Below are positions 44,859-54,801 of a DNA stretch of 64,000 nucleotides, in pieces (within the stretch, counting starts at the first letter, position 1; each line of letters opens with the position of its first letter). The stretch covers positions 558,001 through 622,000 of the forward strand of contig NZ_CP120210.1 in the NCBI RefSeq assembly GCF_029369745.1. The letters are read 5' to 3'. The stretch is from Amycolatopsis sp. QT-25 (GTDB lineage: Bacteria; Actinomycetota; Actinomycetes; Mycobacteriales; Pseudonocardiaceae). A program made the position numbers and the translations under genes. The notes under the pieces are model-generated. The model did no database searches. It was not told the origin of the DNA and saw only the letters and a list, made by a program, of their open reading frames with translations.

Positions 44859-45713
44859 GTGACCTCCGAAAACGGCACAGCAGCCGGTCATGAGCTGACC
44901 GAGCTTTCCGACGAGCAGGTGCACTCGGCACTCGGCGACGAGCAGTCCGAGCACCTGGACTCCGTCGAGGTGCCCGCCGCAGGCGACGAGGTCGACGAAG
45001 CCGGAGATGTCGCGGAGGCCGAAGAGGCGTCCGACGAGACCGACGACACCGCTGCCGACGACACCGCCACCGAGCCCGAGGCGGCCGAGGACGTCGACCC
45101 GGTCGCGAAGATGCGCGCGGAACTCAACGCCGCTCCCGGTGAGTGGTACGTCGTGCATTCGTACGCGGGTTACGAGAACAAGGTGAAGACCAACCTCGAG
45201 ACCCGGACCCAGACCCTGGACGTCGAGGACTACATCTTCCAGATCGAGGTCCCGACCGAAGAGGTCACCGAGATCAAGAACGGCCAGCGCAAGCAGGTGC
45301 AGCGCAAGGTGCTGCCCGGCTACATCCTGGTCCGGATGGACCTGAACGACGCCTCGTGGAGCGCGGTCCGCAACACGCCGGGTGTCACCGGGTTCGTCGG
45401 TGCCACGTCGCGTCCGTCGCCGCTGACCGTGGACGAGGTGCTCAAGTTCCTCGCGCCCAAGGTCGAAACGGCCGCGCCCGCCAAGCCCGGCAAGGGCGAG
45501 GCTGCCGCTTCCGAGTCGCAGCTGGGTGGCCCCGCGGTCGAGGTCGACTTCGAGATCGGCGAGTCGGTCACCGTCATGGACGGTCCGTTCGCGACGCTGC
45601 CCGCGACGATCTCCGAGGTCAACGTGGACGGACAGAAGCTGAAGGTCCTGGTGTCGATCTTCGGCCGGGAGACCCCGGTCGAGCTGTCGTTCAACCAGGT
45701 CTCCAAGATCTGA
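44859..45713 (+). CDS. nusG: Transcription termination/antitermination factor NusG
   Basis: The 284-residue product has an acidic N-terminal extension of about 85 residues, the NGN core ([41 protein letters not shown]) and a KOW domain ([35 protein letters not shown]). It modulates RNA polymerase pausing and links to the ribosome. Start GTG 44859 follows AGAGGACGGAAC. It sits between secE and rplK, the standard order. Confidence 0.97.
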   Translation: MTSENGTAAGHELTELSDEQVHSALGDEQSEHLDSVEVPAAGDEVDEAGDVAEAEEASDETDDTAADDTATEPEAAEDVDPVAKMRAELNAAPGEWYVVHSYAGYENKVKTNLETRTQTLDVEDYIFQIEVPTEEVTEIKNGQRKQVQRKVLPGYILVRMDLNDASWSAVRNTPGVTGFVGATSRPSPLTVDEVLKFLAPKVETAAPAKPGKGEAAASESQLGGPAVEVDFEIGESVTVMDGPFATLPATISEVNVDGQKLKVLVSIFGRETPVELSFNQVSKI

Positions 45714-45791
45714 CGGCCGCCAGACGGCCGGCAGTCCCCGCGTACTGGCAGGTGTGCGGGGGACTCAAGTCAGTAAGAAGGAACCAACGAA

Positions 45792-46226
45792 ATGCCACCC
45801 AAGAAGAAGAAGCTTGCGGCGATCATCAAGCTGCAGATCAAGGCGGGTGCGGCCAACCCCGCGCCGCCGGTCGGCCCCGCGCTGGGTCAGCACGGCGTCA
45901 ACATCATGGAGTTCTGCAAGGCCTACAACGCCGCGACCGAGTCGCAGCGCGGGGACGTCGTCCCGGTCGAGATCTCCGTGTACGAAGACCGTTCGTTCGA
46001 CTTCAAGCTCAAGACGCCGCCGGCCGCGAAGCTGCTGCTGAAGGCCGCGGGCGTGGAGAAGGGTTCCGGCGAGCCGCACAAGACCAAGGTCGCCAAGGTC
46101 ACTTGGGATCAGGTCCGCGACATCGCGAAGACCAAGGAATCCGACCTGAACGCGCACGACGTCGACCAAGCCGCGAAGATCATCGCCGGTACCGCCCGCT
46201 CGATGGGCATCACGGTCGTCGACTGA
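45792..46226 (+). CDS. rplK: Ribosomal protein uL11
   Basis: The 144-residue product begins [19 protein letters not shown] and includes [19 protein letters not shown] and [15 protein letters not shown], all standard L11 motifs at the usual length. It binds the GTPase-associated region of 23S rRNA. It is followed by rplA after 82 bases, giving the classic L11 operon. Confidence 0.98.
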   Translation: MPPKKKKLAAIIKLQIKAGAANPAPPVGPALGQHGVNIMEFCKAYNAATESQRGDVVPVEISVYEDRSFDFKLKTPPAAKLLLKAAGVEKGSGEPHKTKVAKVTWDQVRDIAKTKESDLNAHDVDQAAKIIAGTARSMGITVVD

Positions 46227-46308
46227 GTTCCACCCGGCTCCATCGTGGGAGAGCCAAGTGCTGGCTCCAACACCACACTGATCCGTTGAACAGTTAAGGA
46301 CAGAAGCA

Positions 46309-47022
46309 ATGCCCAAGCACAGCAAGGCCTACCGCAAGGCTCTTGAGCTGGTGGACCGCGAGCGGCTCTACGCCCCGCTCGAGGCCGCGAAGCTGGCCAA
46401 GGAGACCTCCTCCGCGAAGATGGACGCCACCGTCGAGGTCGCGATGCGCCTCGGTGTCGACCCTCGCAAGGCCGACCAGATGGTCCGCGGCACCGTGAAC
46501 CTGCCGCACGGCACCGGTAAGACCGCCCGCGTCATCGTTTTCGCCGTTGGTGACAAGGCCGCCGAGGCCGAGGCCGCCGGCGCGGACGTGGTCGGCACCG
46601 ACGAACTGATCGAGCGCATCCAGGGTGGCTGGCTCGAATTCGACGCCGCGATCGCGACGCCGGACCAGATGGCCAAGGTCGGCCGTATCGCCCGTATCCT
46701 CGGCCCGCGTGGCCTGATGCCGAACCCGAAGACCGGCACCGTGACCCCCGCGGTCGCGAAGGCCGTGACGGACATCAAGGGCGGTAAGATCAACTTCCGC
46801 GTGGACAAGCAGGCCAACCTGCACTTCGTCATCGGCAAGGCCTCTTTCGACACCGAGAAGCTGGTGGAGAACTACGCGGCCGCGCTGGACGAGGTCCTCC
46901 GCGCCAAGCCGTCGTCGGCGAAGGGGCGCTACCTGAAGAAGGTCACGCTCTCCACGACGATGGGCCCGGGTGTCCCGGTCGACCCCGCCCGGACCCGCAA
47001 CCTCCTTTCCGAGGACGCGTGA
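46309..47022 (+). CDS. rplA: Ribosomal protein uL1
   Basis: The 237-residue product starts [20 protein letters not shown] and has [29 protein letters not shown] and [15 protein letters not shown]1 forms the mobile stalk and in many bacteria represses its own operon by binding the message. A strong terminator follows. Confidence 0.98.
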   Translation: MPKHSKAYRKALELVDRERLYAPLEAAKLAKETSSAKMDATVEVAMRLGVDPRKADQMVRGTVNLPHGTGKTARVIVFAVGDKAAEAEAAGADVVGTDELIERIQGGWLEFDAAIATPDQMAKVGRIARILGPRGLMPNPKTGTVTPAVAKAVTDIKGGKINFRVDKQANLHFVIGKASFDTEKLVENYAAALDEVLRAKPSSAKGRYLKKVTLSTTMGPGVPVDPARTRNLLSEDA

Positions 47023-47048
47023 GTCTGAGTTAGACATCACTGAGAAGA

Positions 47049-47082
47049 GGGCGGTCCCGCTACGGCGGGGCCGCCCCTTTTT
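47049..47082 (+). terminator. Terminator of the rplK-rplA operon
   Basis: GGGCGGTCCCGC pairs with GCGGGGCCGCCC (one G-T pair) around TACG, followed by CTTTTT. Confidence 0.95.
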
Positions 47083-47099
47083 CGTGTTTGCTTGAGGGC

Positions 47100-47864
47100 A
47101 TGCCTACCTTCGCGTCGTTCGACGGGCTTCAGCTGAGCTACACCGTTTGGGAAGGCAAGGGGCGGCCGGTGCTGCTGCAGCACGGCTTCGCCGCGGACAC
47201 GAACGCCAACTGGATCGCGCCGGGCGTCGTCGACACCCTCCAGGACGCGGGGCTGACCGTGATCGGCCTGGACGCGCGCGGCCACGGACGGTCGGCGAAG
47301 CCGCACGACGAGGCAAGCTACGGCGGCGACGCGATGGTCCGCGACGTGTCGGCGTTGCTCGACACGCTGAACCTCGACGAGGTGTCGATGGTCGGCTACT
47401 CGATGGGCGCGATGATCGCGCTCGGCGCGGTGGCCGCCGACCCGCGGATCCGGTGCCTGGCGATCGGCGGGGTCGGTTCGGGGATCGTCGACTTCGGCGG
47501 CGTGGACACCCGCGTCGTCACGCCGGAGGCGATCAGCGAAGCCCTGCTGGCGGAGGACCCTTCGACGCTTCCGCCGTCTTCGGCGCCTTTCCGCGCCCTC
47601 GCCGACGCGCTGCGGGCGGACCGGATCGCGCTCGCGGCCGTCGCCCGCGGCACGGCGAATCCGAAGCTGGACCTGACGGCGATCGCCGTGCCGACCCTCA
47701 TCCTCGCCGGCGACACCGACCCCCTGGCCGCGGAACCCGAACGCCTGGCCGCCGCCATCGCCGGCGCCCGCCTCGTCCGCGTGCCCGGCGATCACCTGGC
47801 CGCCGTCATGCACCCCGCCTTCGGCTCGGCGCTGACCGGCTTCCTGACCTCGCACGACCTCTGA
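47100..47864 (+). CDS. Alpha/beta hydrolase
   Basis: The 254-residue product begins MPTFASFDGLQLSYTVWEGK and has the oxyanion LQHGFAA, DARGHGRS, the nucleophile elbow GYSMGA (Ser101) and GDHLAAVMHP with the catalytic His; the Asp is near AGDTDPLA. Substrate is unknown. It starts 18 bases after the rplA terminator, so it has its own promoter or relies on readthrough. It converges on a membrane-protein gene with three palindromes between. Confidence 0.88.
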   Translation: MPTFASFDGLQLSYTVWEGKGRPVLLQHGFAADTNANWIAPGVVDTLQDAGLTVIGLDARGHGRSAKPHDEASYGGDAMVRDVSALLDTLNLDEVSMVGYSMGAMIALGAVAADPRIRCLAIGGVGSGIVDFGGVDTRVVTPEAISEALLAEDPSTLPPSSAPFRALADALRADRIALAAVARGTANPKLDLTAIAVPTLILAGDTDPLAAEPERLAAAIAGARLVRVPGDHLAAVMHPAFGSALTGFLTSHDL

Positions 47865-47869
47865 CCCGC

Positions 47870-47973
47870 GTCGACTTTAGCCCCCTAATCGCGATCCGGG
47901 GGGCGTGTCGCCTTTAGCGGGCTGAACGCGATCCGGCGCGCCCTTGCGTTCAGCCCCCTGATCGCGATCCGGC
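47870..47973. repeat. Three clustered palindrome copies between convergent genes
   Basis: Copies at 47870-47899, 47909-47938 and 47946-47973 share TTTAG or TTCAG, four spacer bases and CTAAT/CTGAA/CTGAT, followed by CGCGATCCGG. The first is in the loop of the gap, all three lie between two convergent stops, and one of them could terminate both genes. Confidence 0.8.
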
Positions 47974-47988
47974 GGCGGGACGCCCAGG

Positions 47989-48834
47989 TCAGCTGCCGGT
48001 CGGGGGAGCGGGACAGGGCTCGGGCGAGTTCGCGTGCCCGGTGATCAGCCACTGGCCCATCTCGACTTCCTGCAGGGTGAAGCTGCCCAGCAGGGGGCCG
48101 CCGCGGATGTTGTACCAGCACGAGTGGATCGTCAGGTTCTGCCGCGGGACCACGCTCGACATCGGGCGTACCGCGTAGATGTACGGCGTGATGTCGGTGA
48201 CCTTGGCGTTCAGGGCCGGGACCGCGGTCGCGCAGTCCGGGTAGCCGAGGTCGCGGGCGAACTGGGCCTGCGCCTGTTCGCTCATCGACAGGCAGACCTT
48301 CTCGACCCGGGTGCCGGGTGGGTACGGCTTGCCGATCGTGTCGTAGATGGCCCGCACGGCTTCCCAGGGATTGGTCGAAAGCACCTGGTTCGTGTGGTGC
48401 TTGCCCCCGCCGCCCTGGACGAACGTCGCCGTGTCCTCTCCGGTGTCGCTGGGAAAGATCTGCCGGTAGGCGATGGTCGCGCCGATACAGATGAGCAGGA
48501 TCACGATGACCCAGGCGAGAAGCTTTCCGCCCAGCCGTCGCAGCCAGCGCGGCGCACGCGGCCGAGAAGCCTTGACGAGTTCGCCGGGCGGCGGTCCCGG
48601 AGGCCCTGGAACTTGTCCACCGTAGTGCTGGGTCACGGGCTGCGTCGGCCGTGCTGGCACCAGGCCCTGCTGCTGTGCCTCGGTGAACTTCAGATAGTCC
48701 TGGAACTGCTGAAACTGCTGGAACTGGCGCAGTTGCTCCTCGTCCAGCCGGGGCGCGGGCCGACCTCCCGCCTTGGGCTCGATGTCCGTGCCGGGCTCGT
48801 TGCCCGGCTTTCCGTCATCACGCTGCTCCGCCAC
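47989..48834 (-). CDS. Hypothetical membrane-anchored protein
   Basis: The 281-residue product has a Gln-rich coiled-looking segment (LRQFQQFQQFQDYLKFTEAQQ), a Pro-rich linker, one membrane helix (LLAWVIVILLICIGATIAY) and an extracellular domain of about 150 residues with four Cys that may pair. The outer domain (WEAVRAIYDTIGKPYPPGTRV, IYAVRPMSSVV) resembles actinobacterial proteins of unknown function with NTF2-like fold. It lies 118 bases before the rplJ leader on the other strand. Confidence 0.7.
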   Translation of the reverse strand: MAEQRDDGKPGNEPGTDIEPKAGGRPAPRLDEEQLRQFQQFQQFQDYLKFTEAQQQGLVPARPTQPVTQHYGGQVPGPPGPPPGELVKASRPRAPRWLRRLGGKLLAWVIVILLICIGATIAYRQIFPSDTGEDTATFVQGGGGKHHTNQVLSTNPWEAVRAIYDTIGKPYPPGTRVEKVCLSMSEQAQAQFARDLGYPDCATAVPALNAKVTDITPYIYAVRPMSSVVPRQNLTIHSCWYNIRGGPLLGSFTLQEVEMGQWLITGHANSPEPCPAPPTGS

Positions 48835-48870
48835 GTCACCATGATGCCCCGCGAACCCTCCTGTGCACTC

Positions 48871-48906
48871 CGCCGGTCGCGTTTAGCCCGCTGAACGCGC
48901 TCCGGC
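48871..48906. repeat. Dispersed palindrome copy upstream of the rplJ leader
   Basis: GCGTTTAG-CCCG-CTGAACGC, with flanking CGCCGG/CCGGC that extend it, lies 46 bases upstream of the ribosomal leader and downstream of the start of the membrane-protein gene. Confidence 0.75.
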
Positions 48907-48951
48907 AGGGGCCCGTGCGAAGGCCGAAACCGGGTCACGTACCCTTGTCAA

Positions 48952-49163
48952 GGTTCTACCGAAGACCGCTGGTCTTCTCCTGGTCGTCTGGCCTGGAGAA
49001 CGAAGGCCCCGCTAGGGCGGGCGACCCGCGCAGGAGGAACGAGGCTCGCCCACGACGTTCGTCGTCGTGTGCCCTGACGCCCCGCGCCTGTCTGCGCTGG
49101 GGCGTTTCGTCGTTTCAGGGGCTCTCAAGGCCAGTGGACCACTAGCCAAGAGAGGAGGCGACC
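48952..49163 (+). promoter_or_regulatory. Ribosomal protein L10 leader
   Basis: The transcribed leader before rplJ contains CCGAAGACCGCTGGTC and the later AGGAGGAACGAGG, features of the actinobacterial L10 leader RNA family. It lets L10-L7/L12 repress translation of their own message. Exact boundaries are not readable. Positions 48835-48951 hold the promoter and one palindrome. Confidence 0.7.
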
Positions 49164-49715
49164 ATGGCGAAGCCCGACAAGGAGGCGGCCGTCGCCGAGA
49201 TCGCGGAGAGCTTCCGCAGCAGCTCGGCCACAGTCGTTACCCAGTACACCGGCCTCTCCGTGTCCCAGCTGTCCCAGCTGCGCCGCGCTCTCGGCACCAG
49301 TGCCAAGTACCGGGTCGCGAAGAACACCCTCGTCAAGCGTGCCGCCACGGACGCGGGCATCGAGGGCCTCGAAGACCTGTTCGTCGGCCCGACCGCCATC
49401 GCCTTCGTCGAAGGTGAAGCTGTTGACGCCGCGAAGGCGCTTCGCGACTTCGCGAAGGACAACAACGCGCTTGTGATCAAGGGCGGTTACATGGACGGCA
49501 AGACGCTGTCCGTGGACGAGATCACCAAGATCGCCGATCTCGACAGCCGTGAGGTCCTGCTCGCCAAGGCGGCGGGCGCGTTCAAGGCGAAGCTGTCCCA
49601 GGCCGCCGCGCTGTTCCAGGCGCCGGCGTCTCAGGTCGCTCGCCTGGCTGCCGCGCTGGAGGACAAGCAGCGCAACGCCGGTACCGAAGCAGCCGAAGCA
49701 CCCGCCGAGAGCTGA
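49164..49715 (+). CDS. rplJ: Ribosomal protein uL10
   Basis: The 183-residue product begins [20 protein letters not shown] and carries [29 protein letters not shown] and [13 protein letters not shown]. It anchors L7/L12 dimers to the ribosome. GAGAGGAGG lies 8 bases before ATG. Confidence 0.98.
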   Translation: MAKPDKEAAVAEIAESFRSSSATVVTQYTGLSVSQLSQLRRALGTSAKYRVAKNTLVKRAATDAGIEGLEDLFVGPTAIAFVEGEAVDAAKALRDFAKDNNALVIKGGYMDGKTLSVDEITKIADLDSREVLLAKAAGAFKAKLSQAAALFQAPASQVARLAAALEDKQRNAGTEAAEAPAES

Positions 49716-49763
49716 ACACCCCCCACCCCGAACTTTTAGTTCGTTTCAGAGAGGAAAGCCACC

Positions 49764-50150
49764 ATGGCGAAGCTGAGCACCACCGAGCTGATCGACGCCT
49801 TCAAGGAGCTCACCCTTCTTGAGCTGTCCGAGTTCGTGAAGGAATTCGAGACCACCTTCGACGTGACCGCGGCCGCCCCGGCTGCCGTCGTCGCCGCCGC
49901 CCCGGGTGCCGCCCCCGCCGCGGCCGCCGAGGAGCAGGACGAGTTCGACGTCGTCCTCGAGTCCGCTGGTGAGAAGAAGATCCAGGTCATCAAGGTCGTC
50001 CGTGAGGTCGTCTCGGGTCTGGGCCTGAAGGAGGCCAAGGAGCTGGTCGAGGCCGCTCCCAAGGCCCTCCTGGAGAAGGTCGACAAGGAGGCCGCCGAGG
50101 CCGCCAAGGAGAAGCTCGAGGCCGCGGGCGCCAAGATCACCATCAAGTGA
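49764..50150 (+). CDS. rplL: Ribosomal protein bL7/L12
   Basis: The 128-residue product has the N-terminal dimer part ([21 protein letters not shown]), an Ala-rich hinge and a C-terminal domain [21 protein letters not shown] and [13 protein letters not shown], ending KITIK. It stimulates the GTPases of translation. AGAGGAAAG precedes ATG 49764. Confidence 0.98.
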   Translation: MAKLSTTELIDAFKELTLLELSEFVKEFETTFDVTAAAPAAVVAAAPGAAPAAAAEEQDEFDVVLESAGEKKIQVIKVVREVVSGLGLKEAKELVEAAPKALLEKVDKEAAEAAKEKLEAAGAKITIK

Positions 50151-50184
50151 TCCCTGGCGCGTCAGCGCCCACCGCAGCACCGCC

Positions 50185-50221
50185 GAAGGGGCGGGCATCC
50201 AGTCCGGATGCCCGCCCCTTC
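50185..50221 (+). terminator. Terminator of rplJL
   Basis: GAAGGGGCGGGCATCC pairs exactly with GGATGCCCGCCCCTTC around AGTCC. It ends the L10 operon 35 bases past the rplL stop. Confidence 0.93.
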
Positions 50222-50660
50222 GCTGTCTCCAGTCTCCTGGCCGGAGCGACTTCAGCGGGCTAACCGCGACGCGTAGCCAGGCTAAGTACCTGAGCGCGCC
50301 CCGGACGCCGGATCGCGTTTAGCCCCCTAAACGCGATCCGGCCCCCGCGCCCCCCGCTGACCTGCGTTCAGCGGGCTAACCGCGACGCGATACCGCCCCC
50401 ACCTGGGTAGGCCCGCTTGTGGATCTGCGGGTGGAAGTGACGTGCACTACGGTGCTGCCAGCGGTGCACGGGCCGGGGGTGGACGGCGCGAAAAGTTACC
50501 CGCGGGTCTGGCCAGATAAGAAAACTGGTGAGTAACCTGTTCGCACTCAGCTCGTTGCACCTGGTTGACGCGGGTATCGCTGCGCGAACGCATGCGTCCT
50601 CCCGGGCCAGTGGCACGGGACGGCAGTGCGCGACGACGCGGAACAGCTCCTGGAGGTGCG
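50222..50660. other. Gene-free spacer upstream of the mce operon with three palindrome copies
   Basis: Palindrome copies sit at 50241-50273, 50307-50342 and 50364-50390. The middle one has perfect 16-base arms, GCCGGATCGCGTTTAG and its complement around CCCC. The remainder (50391-50660) probably carries the mce promoter, but I cannot fix a -35/-10 pair. No protein-like frame is seen. Confidence 0.7.
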
Positions 50661-51830
50661 ATGGGTGCCGAGGTGGTCATCGAAGGTCTTTCGAAGTCCT
50701 TCGGTAAGCAGGCCATCTGGCGGGACGTCACGCTGACCCTGCCTCCGGGCGAGGTTTCGGCGATGCTCGGCCCGTCCGGAACCGGTAAGTCCGTCTTCTT
50801 GAAGTCGATGATCGGTCTGCTCAAGCCGGACCGTGGCCGGTGCATGATCAACGGCGTCGACATCGTGACGTGCTCCGAACACCAGCTCTACGAGGTACGC
50901 AAGCTCTTCGGTGTCCTCTTCCAGGACGGCGCGCTGTTCGGGTCGATGAACCTCTACGACAACGTGGCGTTCCCCCTGCGGGAGCACACGAAGAAGTCGG
51001 AGACCGAGGTCCGCCGGATCGTGCTCGAGAAGCTCGAGATGACCGGTCTCAACGGCGCCGACAAGAAGCTGCCCGGCGAGATCTCCGGCGGTATGCGCAA
51101 GCGCGCCGGGCTCGCCCGCGCCCTCGTGCTGGACCCGCAGATCATCCTGGTCGACGAGCCGGACTCCGGCCTCGACCCGGTCCGCACCACCTACATCTCC
51201 CAGCTCTTCCTGGACGTCAACGCGCAGATCGACGCGACGTTCCTGATCGTCACGCACAACATCAACCTCGCCCGCACCGTCCCGGACAACCTGGGCATGC
51301 TCTTCCGTAAGGAACTGGTCATGTTCGGCCCGCGCGAGGTGCTGCTGACCAGCGAGGAGCCGGTCGTCAAGCAGTTCCTCAACGGCAAGATGGACGGCCC
51401 CATCGGCATGAGCGAGGAGAAGGACTCGGCCCAGCTCGCCGCGGAGCGCGCGATGTTCGAGGCCGGTCACCATTCGGGCGGTGTCGAGGACGTCAGCGGG
51501 GTGCCGCCGCAGATGCAGCCGACGCCCGGCGTGCCGACCCGGATGGGCGCGGTCCGCCGCAAGGACCGGGTCATGCAGATCCTGCACGGCCTGCCGCCCG
51601 AGGCGCAGGAGAGCATCATCGAGTCGCTCTCCCCGGAGGAGCAGCAGCGTTACGGCGTCCGTCCGCAGCGGCTCGCCGCCGCGGGACACCGCGCACCGCA
51701 GAGCGACGGCTCGATGCCGAACCACCACCAGGGGCAGCTGCCCGACGACCAGGTCGCCCACCTCCCGCACCCCGGGAGAGCGGGCAACCACCGCTTGCGG
51801 CCACAAGGTCCGGGGTCAGGTGGCGCGTGA
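50661..51830 (+). CDS. mkl: Mce-type ABC transporter ATPase (MlaF/MceG-like)
   Basis: The 389-residue product has Walker A LGPSGTGKS (37-44), the ABC signature LPGEISGGMRKRAGLARAL, Walker B IILVDEPDSGLDP and the switch His ILIVTHN. A long C-terminal extension of about 150 residues follows, rich in Gln/Pro/His (for example GVRPQRLAAAGHRAPQ). In Mycobacterium the mkl homologue lies between rplL and rpoB and powers Mce importers. The GTG of the next gene overlaps its TGA. TGGAGGTGCG precedes ATG. Confidence 0.92.
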   Translation: MGAEVVIEGLSKSFGKQAIWRDVTLTLPPGEVSAMLGPSGTGKSVFLKSMIGLLKPDRGRCMINGVDIVTCSEHQLYEVRKLFGVLFQDGALFGSMNLYDNVAFPLREHTKKSETEVRRIVLEKLEMTGLNGADKKLPGEISGGMRKRAGLARALVLDPQIILVDEPDSGLDPVRTTYISQLFLDVNAQIDATFLIVTHNINLARTVPDNLGMLFRKELVMFGPREVLLTSEEPVVKQFLNGKMDGPIGMSEEKDSAQLAAERAMFEAGHHSGGVEDVSGVPPQMQPTPGVPTRMGAVRRKDRVMQILHGLPPEAQESIIESLSPEEQQRYGVRPQRLAAAGHRAPQSDGSMPNHHQGQLPDDQVAHLPHPGRAGNHRLRPQGPGSGGA

Positions 51831-52621
51831 GCTCTTCCGCTTCATCGGCGAAGATCCCCGGGATCGGCATGTTGCGCGAGACCGGGAACCTGTTCGCTCT
51901 CGGCCTCGACATCGTTCGTGGCATCTTCCAGCGCCCGTTCCAGCTGCGGGAGTTCATCCAGCAGGCCTGGTTCATCGCGAGCGTCACGATCCTGCCGACG
52001 GCGCTCGTCGCGATCCCGTTCGGCGCGGTCATCTCGCTGCAGTTCGGTTCGCTCGCCCGCCAGCTCGGCGCCCAGTCCTACACGGGCGCCGGGTCGGTGC
52101 TCGCCACCGTGCAGCAGGCCAGTCCGCTGGTCACGGCGCTGCTGGTCGCCGGCGCCGGCGGTAGCGCCGTCTGCGCCGACATCGGCGCGCGGACCATCCG
52201 CGAAGAGATCGACGCCATGGAGGTGCTCGGTGTCTCCGCGGTGCAGCGGCTGATCGTGCCGCGCGTGCTCGCCATGATGCTGGTGGCGCTCCTGCTGAAC
52301 GGCATGGTCAGCGTCATCGGCGTGCTCGGCGGGTACTTCTTCAACGTCGTCCTCCAGGGCGGGACGCCGGGCGCGTACCTGGCGAGCTTCTCCGCGCTGG
52401 CCCAGCTGCCGGACCTGTGGGTCGGCGAGCTGAAGGCGCTGATCTTCGGCTTCATCGCCGCGGTCGTCGCCTCCTACCGGGGACTGCACCCGTCCGGCGG
52501 CCCGAAGGGCGTCGGGGACGCGGTGAACCAGTCGGTCGTCATCACGTTCCTCATGCTGTTCGTGGTGAACTTCGTGATCACGCTGATCTACCTGCAGATC
52601 GTGCCCGGAAAGCTGGACTGA
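51827..52621 (+). CDS. YrbE-A permease (MlaE family)
   Basis: The 264-residue product has about six membrane helices and the MlaE signature: REFIQQAWFIASVTILPTAL, GAQSYTGAGSVLATVQQASP, ICADIGARTIREEIDAMEVLG-type and IVPRVLAMMLVALLLNG. It forms the channel half of the Mce importer with the next gene. GTG 51827 overlaps the ATPase stop (GTGA). Confidence 0.93.
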   Translation: MSSSASSAKIPGIGMLRETGNLFALGLDIVRGIFQRPFQLREFIQQAWFIASVTILPTALVAIPFGAVISLQFGSLARQLGAQSYTGAGSVLATVQQASPLVTALLVAGAGGSAVCADIGARTIREEIDAMEVLGVSAVQRLIVPRVLAMMLVALLLNGMVSVIGVLGGYFFNVVLQGGTPGAYLASFSALAQLPDLWVGELKALIFGFIAAVVASYRGLHPSGGPKGVGDAVNQSVVITFLMLFVVNFVITLIYLQIVPGKLD

Positions 52622-52624
52622 CGC

Positions 52625-53461
52625 ATGACCTTCCTCACTCGCGCCAAGGGGGTCGCCAACCGTCCACTGCGGACTTTGGACAACCTCGGCGACCAGATGT
52701 CGTTCTACGGCCGCGCGTTGCTGTGGACGCCGAGGACGCTTCGCCGGTACATGAAAGAAGTCCTGCGGCTGCTGGCCGAGGTGAGCTTCGGTTCCGGCTC
52801 GCTCGCGGTCATCGGCGGCACGGTCGGCGTGATGGTCGGCCTGACGCTCTTCACCGGTGTCCTCGTCGGTCTTCAGGGCTATTCGGCGCTGAACTCGATC
52901 GGCACTTCGGCCTTCACCGGCTTCCTGACCGCGTTCTTCAACACCCGCGAGATCGCCCCGCTGGTCGCCGGTCTCGCGCTTTCGGCGACGGTCGGCGCCG
53001 GATTCACCGCCCAGCTCGGCGCCATGCGGATCTCGGAGGAGATCGACGCGCTCGAAGTCATGGGCGTGCCGAGCCTGCCGTATCTGGTGACCACGCGGAT
53101 CATCGCCGGTTTCGTCGCGGTCATCCCGCTGTACGTCATCGGCCTGCTGAGTTCGTATCTCGCGTCCCGGTTGGTCGTTATCTACATCTACGACCAGTCG
53201 GCGGGTACCTACGACCATTACTTCGATCTGTTCCTGCCACCGCAGGATGTGCTGTATTCGTTCATCAAGGTGCTGTTGTTCAGCGTCTTGATCATCCTGT
53301 CGCATTGTTATTTCGGTTACCGGGCCTCCGGCGGCCCCGCCGGTGTCGGCGTGGCGGTCGGCAAGGCGGTCCGGCTGAGCATCGTCACGGTGTCCATCAT
53401 GAACTTCTTCATCGGTTTCGCGATCTGGGGAACCGACGTCACGGTGAGGATCGCAGGATGA
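52625..53461 (+). CDS. YrbE-B permease (MlaE family)
   Basis: The 278-residue product has the same membrane plan: VSFGSGSLAVIGGTVGVMVGL, GYSALNSIGTSAFTGFLTAF, MRISEEIDALEVMGVPSLPYLV and SHCYFGYRASGGPAGVG. With YrbE-A it makes the transmembrane dimer. ATGA overlap with mceA follows; a 3-base gap separates it from yrbE-A. Confidence 0.93.
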   Translation: MTFLTRAKGVANRPLRTLDNLGDQMSFYGRALLWTPRTLRRYMKEVLRLLAEVSFGSGSLAVIGGTVGVMVGLTLFTGVLVGLQGYSALNSIGTSAFTGFLTAFFNTREIAPLVAGLALSATVGAGFTAQLGAMRISEEIDALEVMGVPSLPYLVTTRIIAGFVAVIPLYVIGLLSSYLASRLVVIYIYDQSAGTYDHYFDLFLPPQDVLYSFIKVLLFSVLIILSHCYFGYRASGGPAGVGVAVGKAVRLSIVTVSIMNFFIGFAIWGTDVTVRIAG

Positions 53462-54801
53462 TCGCGACAGTCCGGCGCAGGCTTCTCGGCCTGTTGCTCG
53501 TCGCCGTGCTCATCGGCGGAGTGGCGCTGAGCATCGCGCTGTACCAGCGGGCGTTCACCCCCGTGGTGAGCGTGAAGCTCCAGTCGGGCAACATCGGGAA
53601 CCAGTTGCTGAGGCAGTCCGACGTGAAGGTCCGCGGCCTGATCGTCGGTTCGGTGAAGGAGATCGCCGCGACCCCGGACGGCGCGGAACTCACGCTCGCG
53701 CTGAATCCGGAGTCCGCGAAACTGATCCCCCAGAACGTTTCCGCGCGATTCCTGCCGAAGACGTTGTTCGGTGAGCGTTTCGTTTCCCTCGAGATCCCGG
53801 ACGAGCCTTCGGCCGAGACGATCGCCGAGGGTGACGTGATCACCCAGGACCGCACGTCCGGCGCTGTCGAGCTGGAGCAGGCCTTCGCACATCTGATGCC
53901 GGTGTTGCAGGCCGTCCAGCCGCAGAAACTGTCGAGCACGCTTTCGGCGATCGCAGGCGCGCTCAACGGCCGGGGAGACCAGCTCGGCGACACCCTCGCG
54001 CAGCTCGGCAGCTACGTCGGTGAACTGAACCCGCACGAGCCCAAGCTCCAGCAGAACCTGAAGGAACTCGCGAAGTTCTCGGACAACCTCGACGCCGTCG
54101 CCCCGGATCTGGTGCAGACCTTGGACAACCTGAGCACCACCACCCGCACCGTGGTGGACCAGAAGATGAACCTCACGAACCTTTACGGCAGCGTCACCCA
54201 GGCTTCGGTCGACCTTCAGACCTTCCTGCGGAACAACGCCGACAACCTGATCCGGCTCGCCGACACCGCCCGCCCGACGGCGGAGCTGCTGGCGAAGTAC
54301 GCGCCGGAGTACCCGTGCGTGATCGGGCAGATGGCGGCCAACCTGCCGAAGATCGACAAGGCCCTCGGCAAGGGCACGAACCGGCCCGGCCTGCACGCGA
54401 CCATCGAGATCACCGTCAACCGCGGGCCGTACCTGCCGGGCAAGGACGAGCCGCGGTTCGAAGACAAACGTGGTCCGCGCTGTTACGACCTGAAGCAGTT
54501 CCCGGATCCGTTCCCGCAGTACCCGCCGGACGGCCCGATCAAGGACGGCAGCACGGTCAAGGCGCCGGCGCGGTCGGCGAACGACGGTCTCTCGCCGTCG
54601 AACGGCTTCGCGAACTACAGCGGCTACAACGGCAATGGTGGCGGAGCGCCCGGCGGTAGCCCGTCGTACAGCGCGGCCGAGTCGGACTTCCTCGCGCAGC
54701 TGGTGGCCCCGCAGGTCGGCATGTCCGCTTCGGACGTGCCCGGTTGGGGCTCGCTGCTGGTGGGGCCGCTCTATCGCGGGGCGGAGGTGCACCTCCAGTG
54801 A
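53458..54801 (+). CDS. Mce family protein A
   Basis: The 447-residue product has one N-terminal membrane helix (LLGLLLVAVLIGGVALSIAL), an MCE (MlaD-like) domain (VSVKLQSGNIGNQLLRQSDVKVRGLIVGSV, RFLPKTLFGERFVSLEIP) and a long helical tail, then a Gly/Ser-rich C-terminus. Mce proteins line a periplasmic tunnel for lipid or steroid. Two Cys (YPCVIG, RCYDL) may pair. It starts in a 4-base overlap with yrbE-B. Confidence 0.9.
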   Translation: MIATVRRRLLGLLLVAVLIGGVALSIALYQRAFTPVVSVKLQSGNIGNQLLRQSDVKVRGLIVGSVKEIAATPDGAELTLALNPESAKLIPQNVSARFLPKTLFGERFVSLEIPDEPSAETIAEGDVITQDRTSGAVELEQAFAHLMPVLQAVQPQKLSSTLSAIAGALNGRGDQLGDTLAQLGSYVGELNPHEPKLQQNLKELAKFSDNLDAVAPDLVQTLDNLSTTTRTVVDQKMNLTNLYGSVTQASVDLQTFLRNNADNLIRLADTARPTAELLAKYAPEYPCVIGQMAANLPKIDKALGKGTNRPGLHATIEITVNRGPYLPGKDEPRFEDKRGPRCYDLKQFPDPFPQYPPDGPIKDGSTVKAPARSANDGLSPSNGFANYSGYNGNGGGAPGGSPSYSAAESDFLAQLVAPQVGMSASDVPGWGSLLVGPLYRGAEVHLQ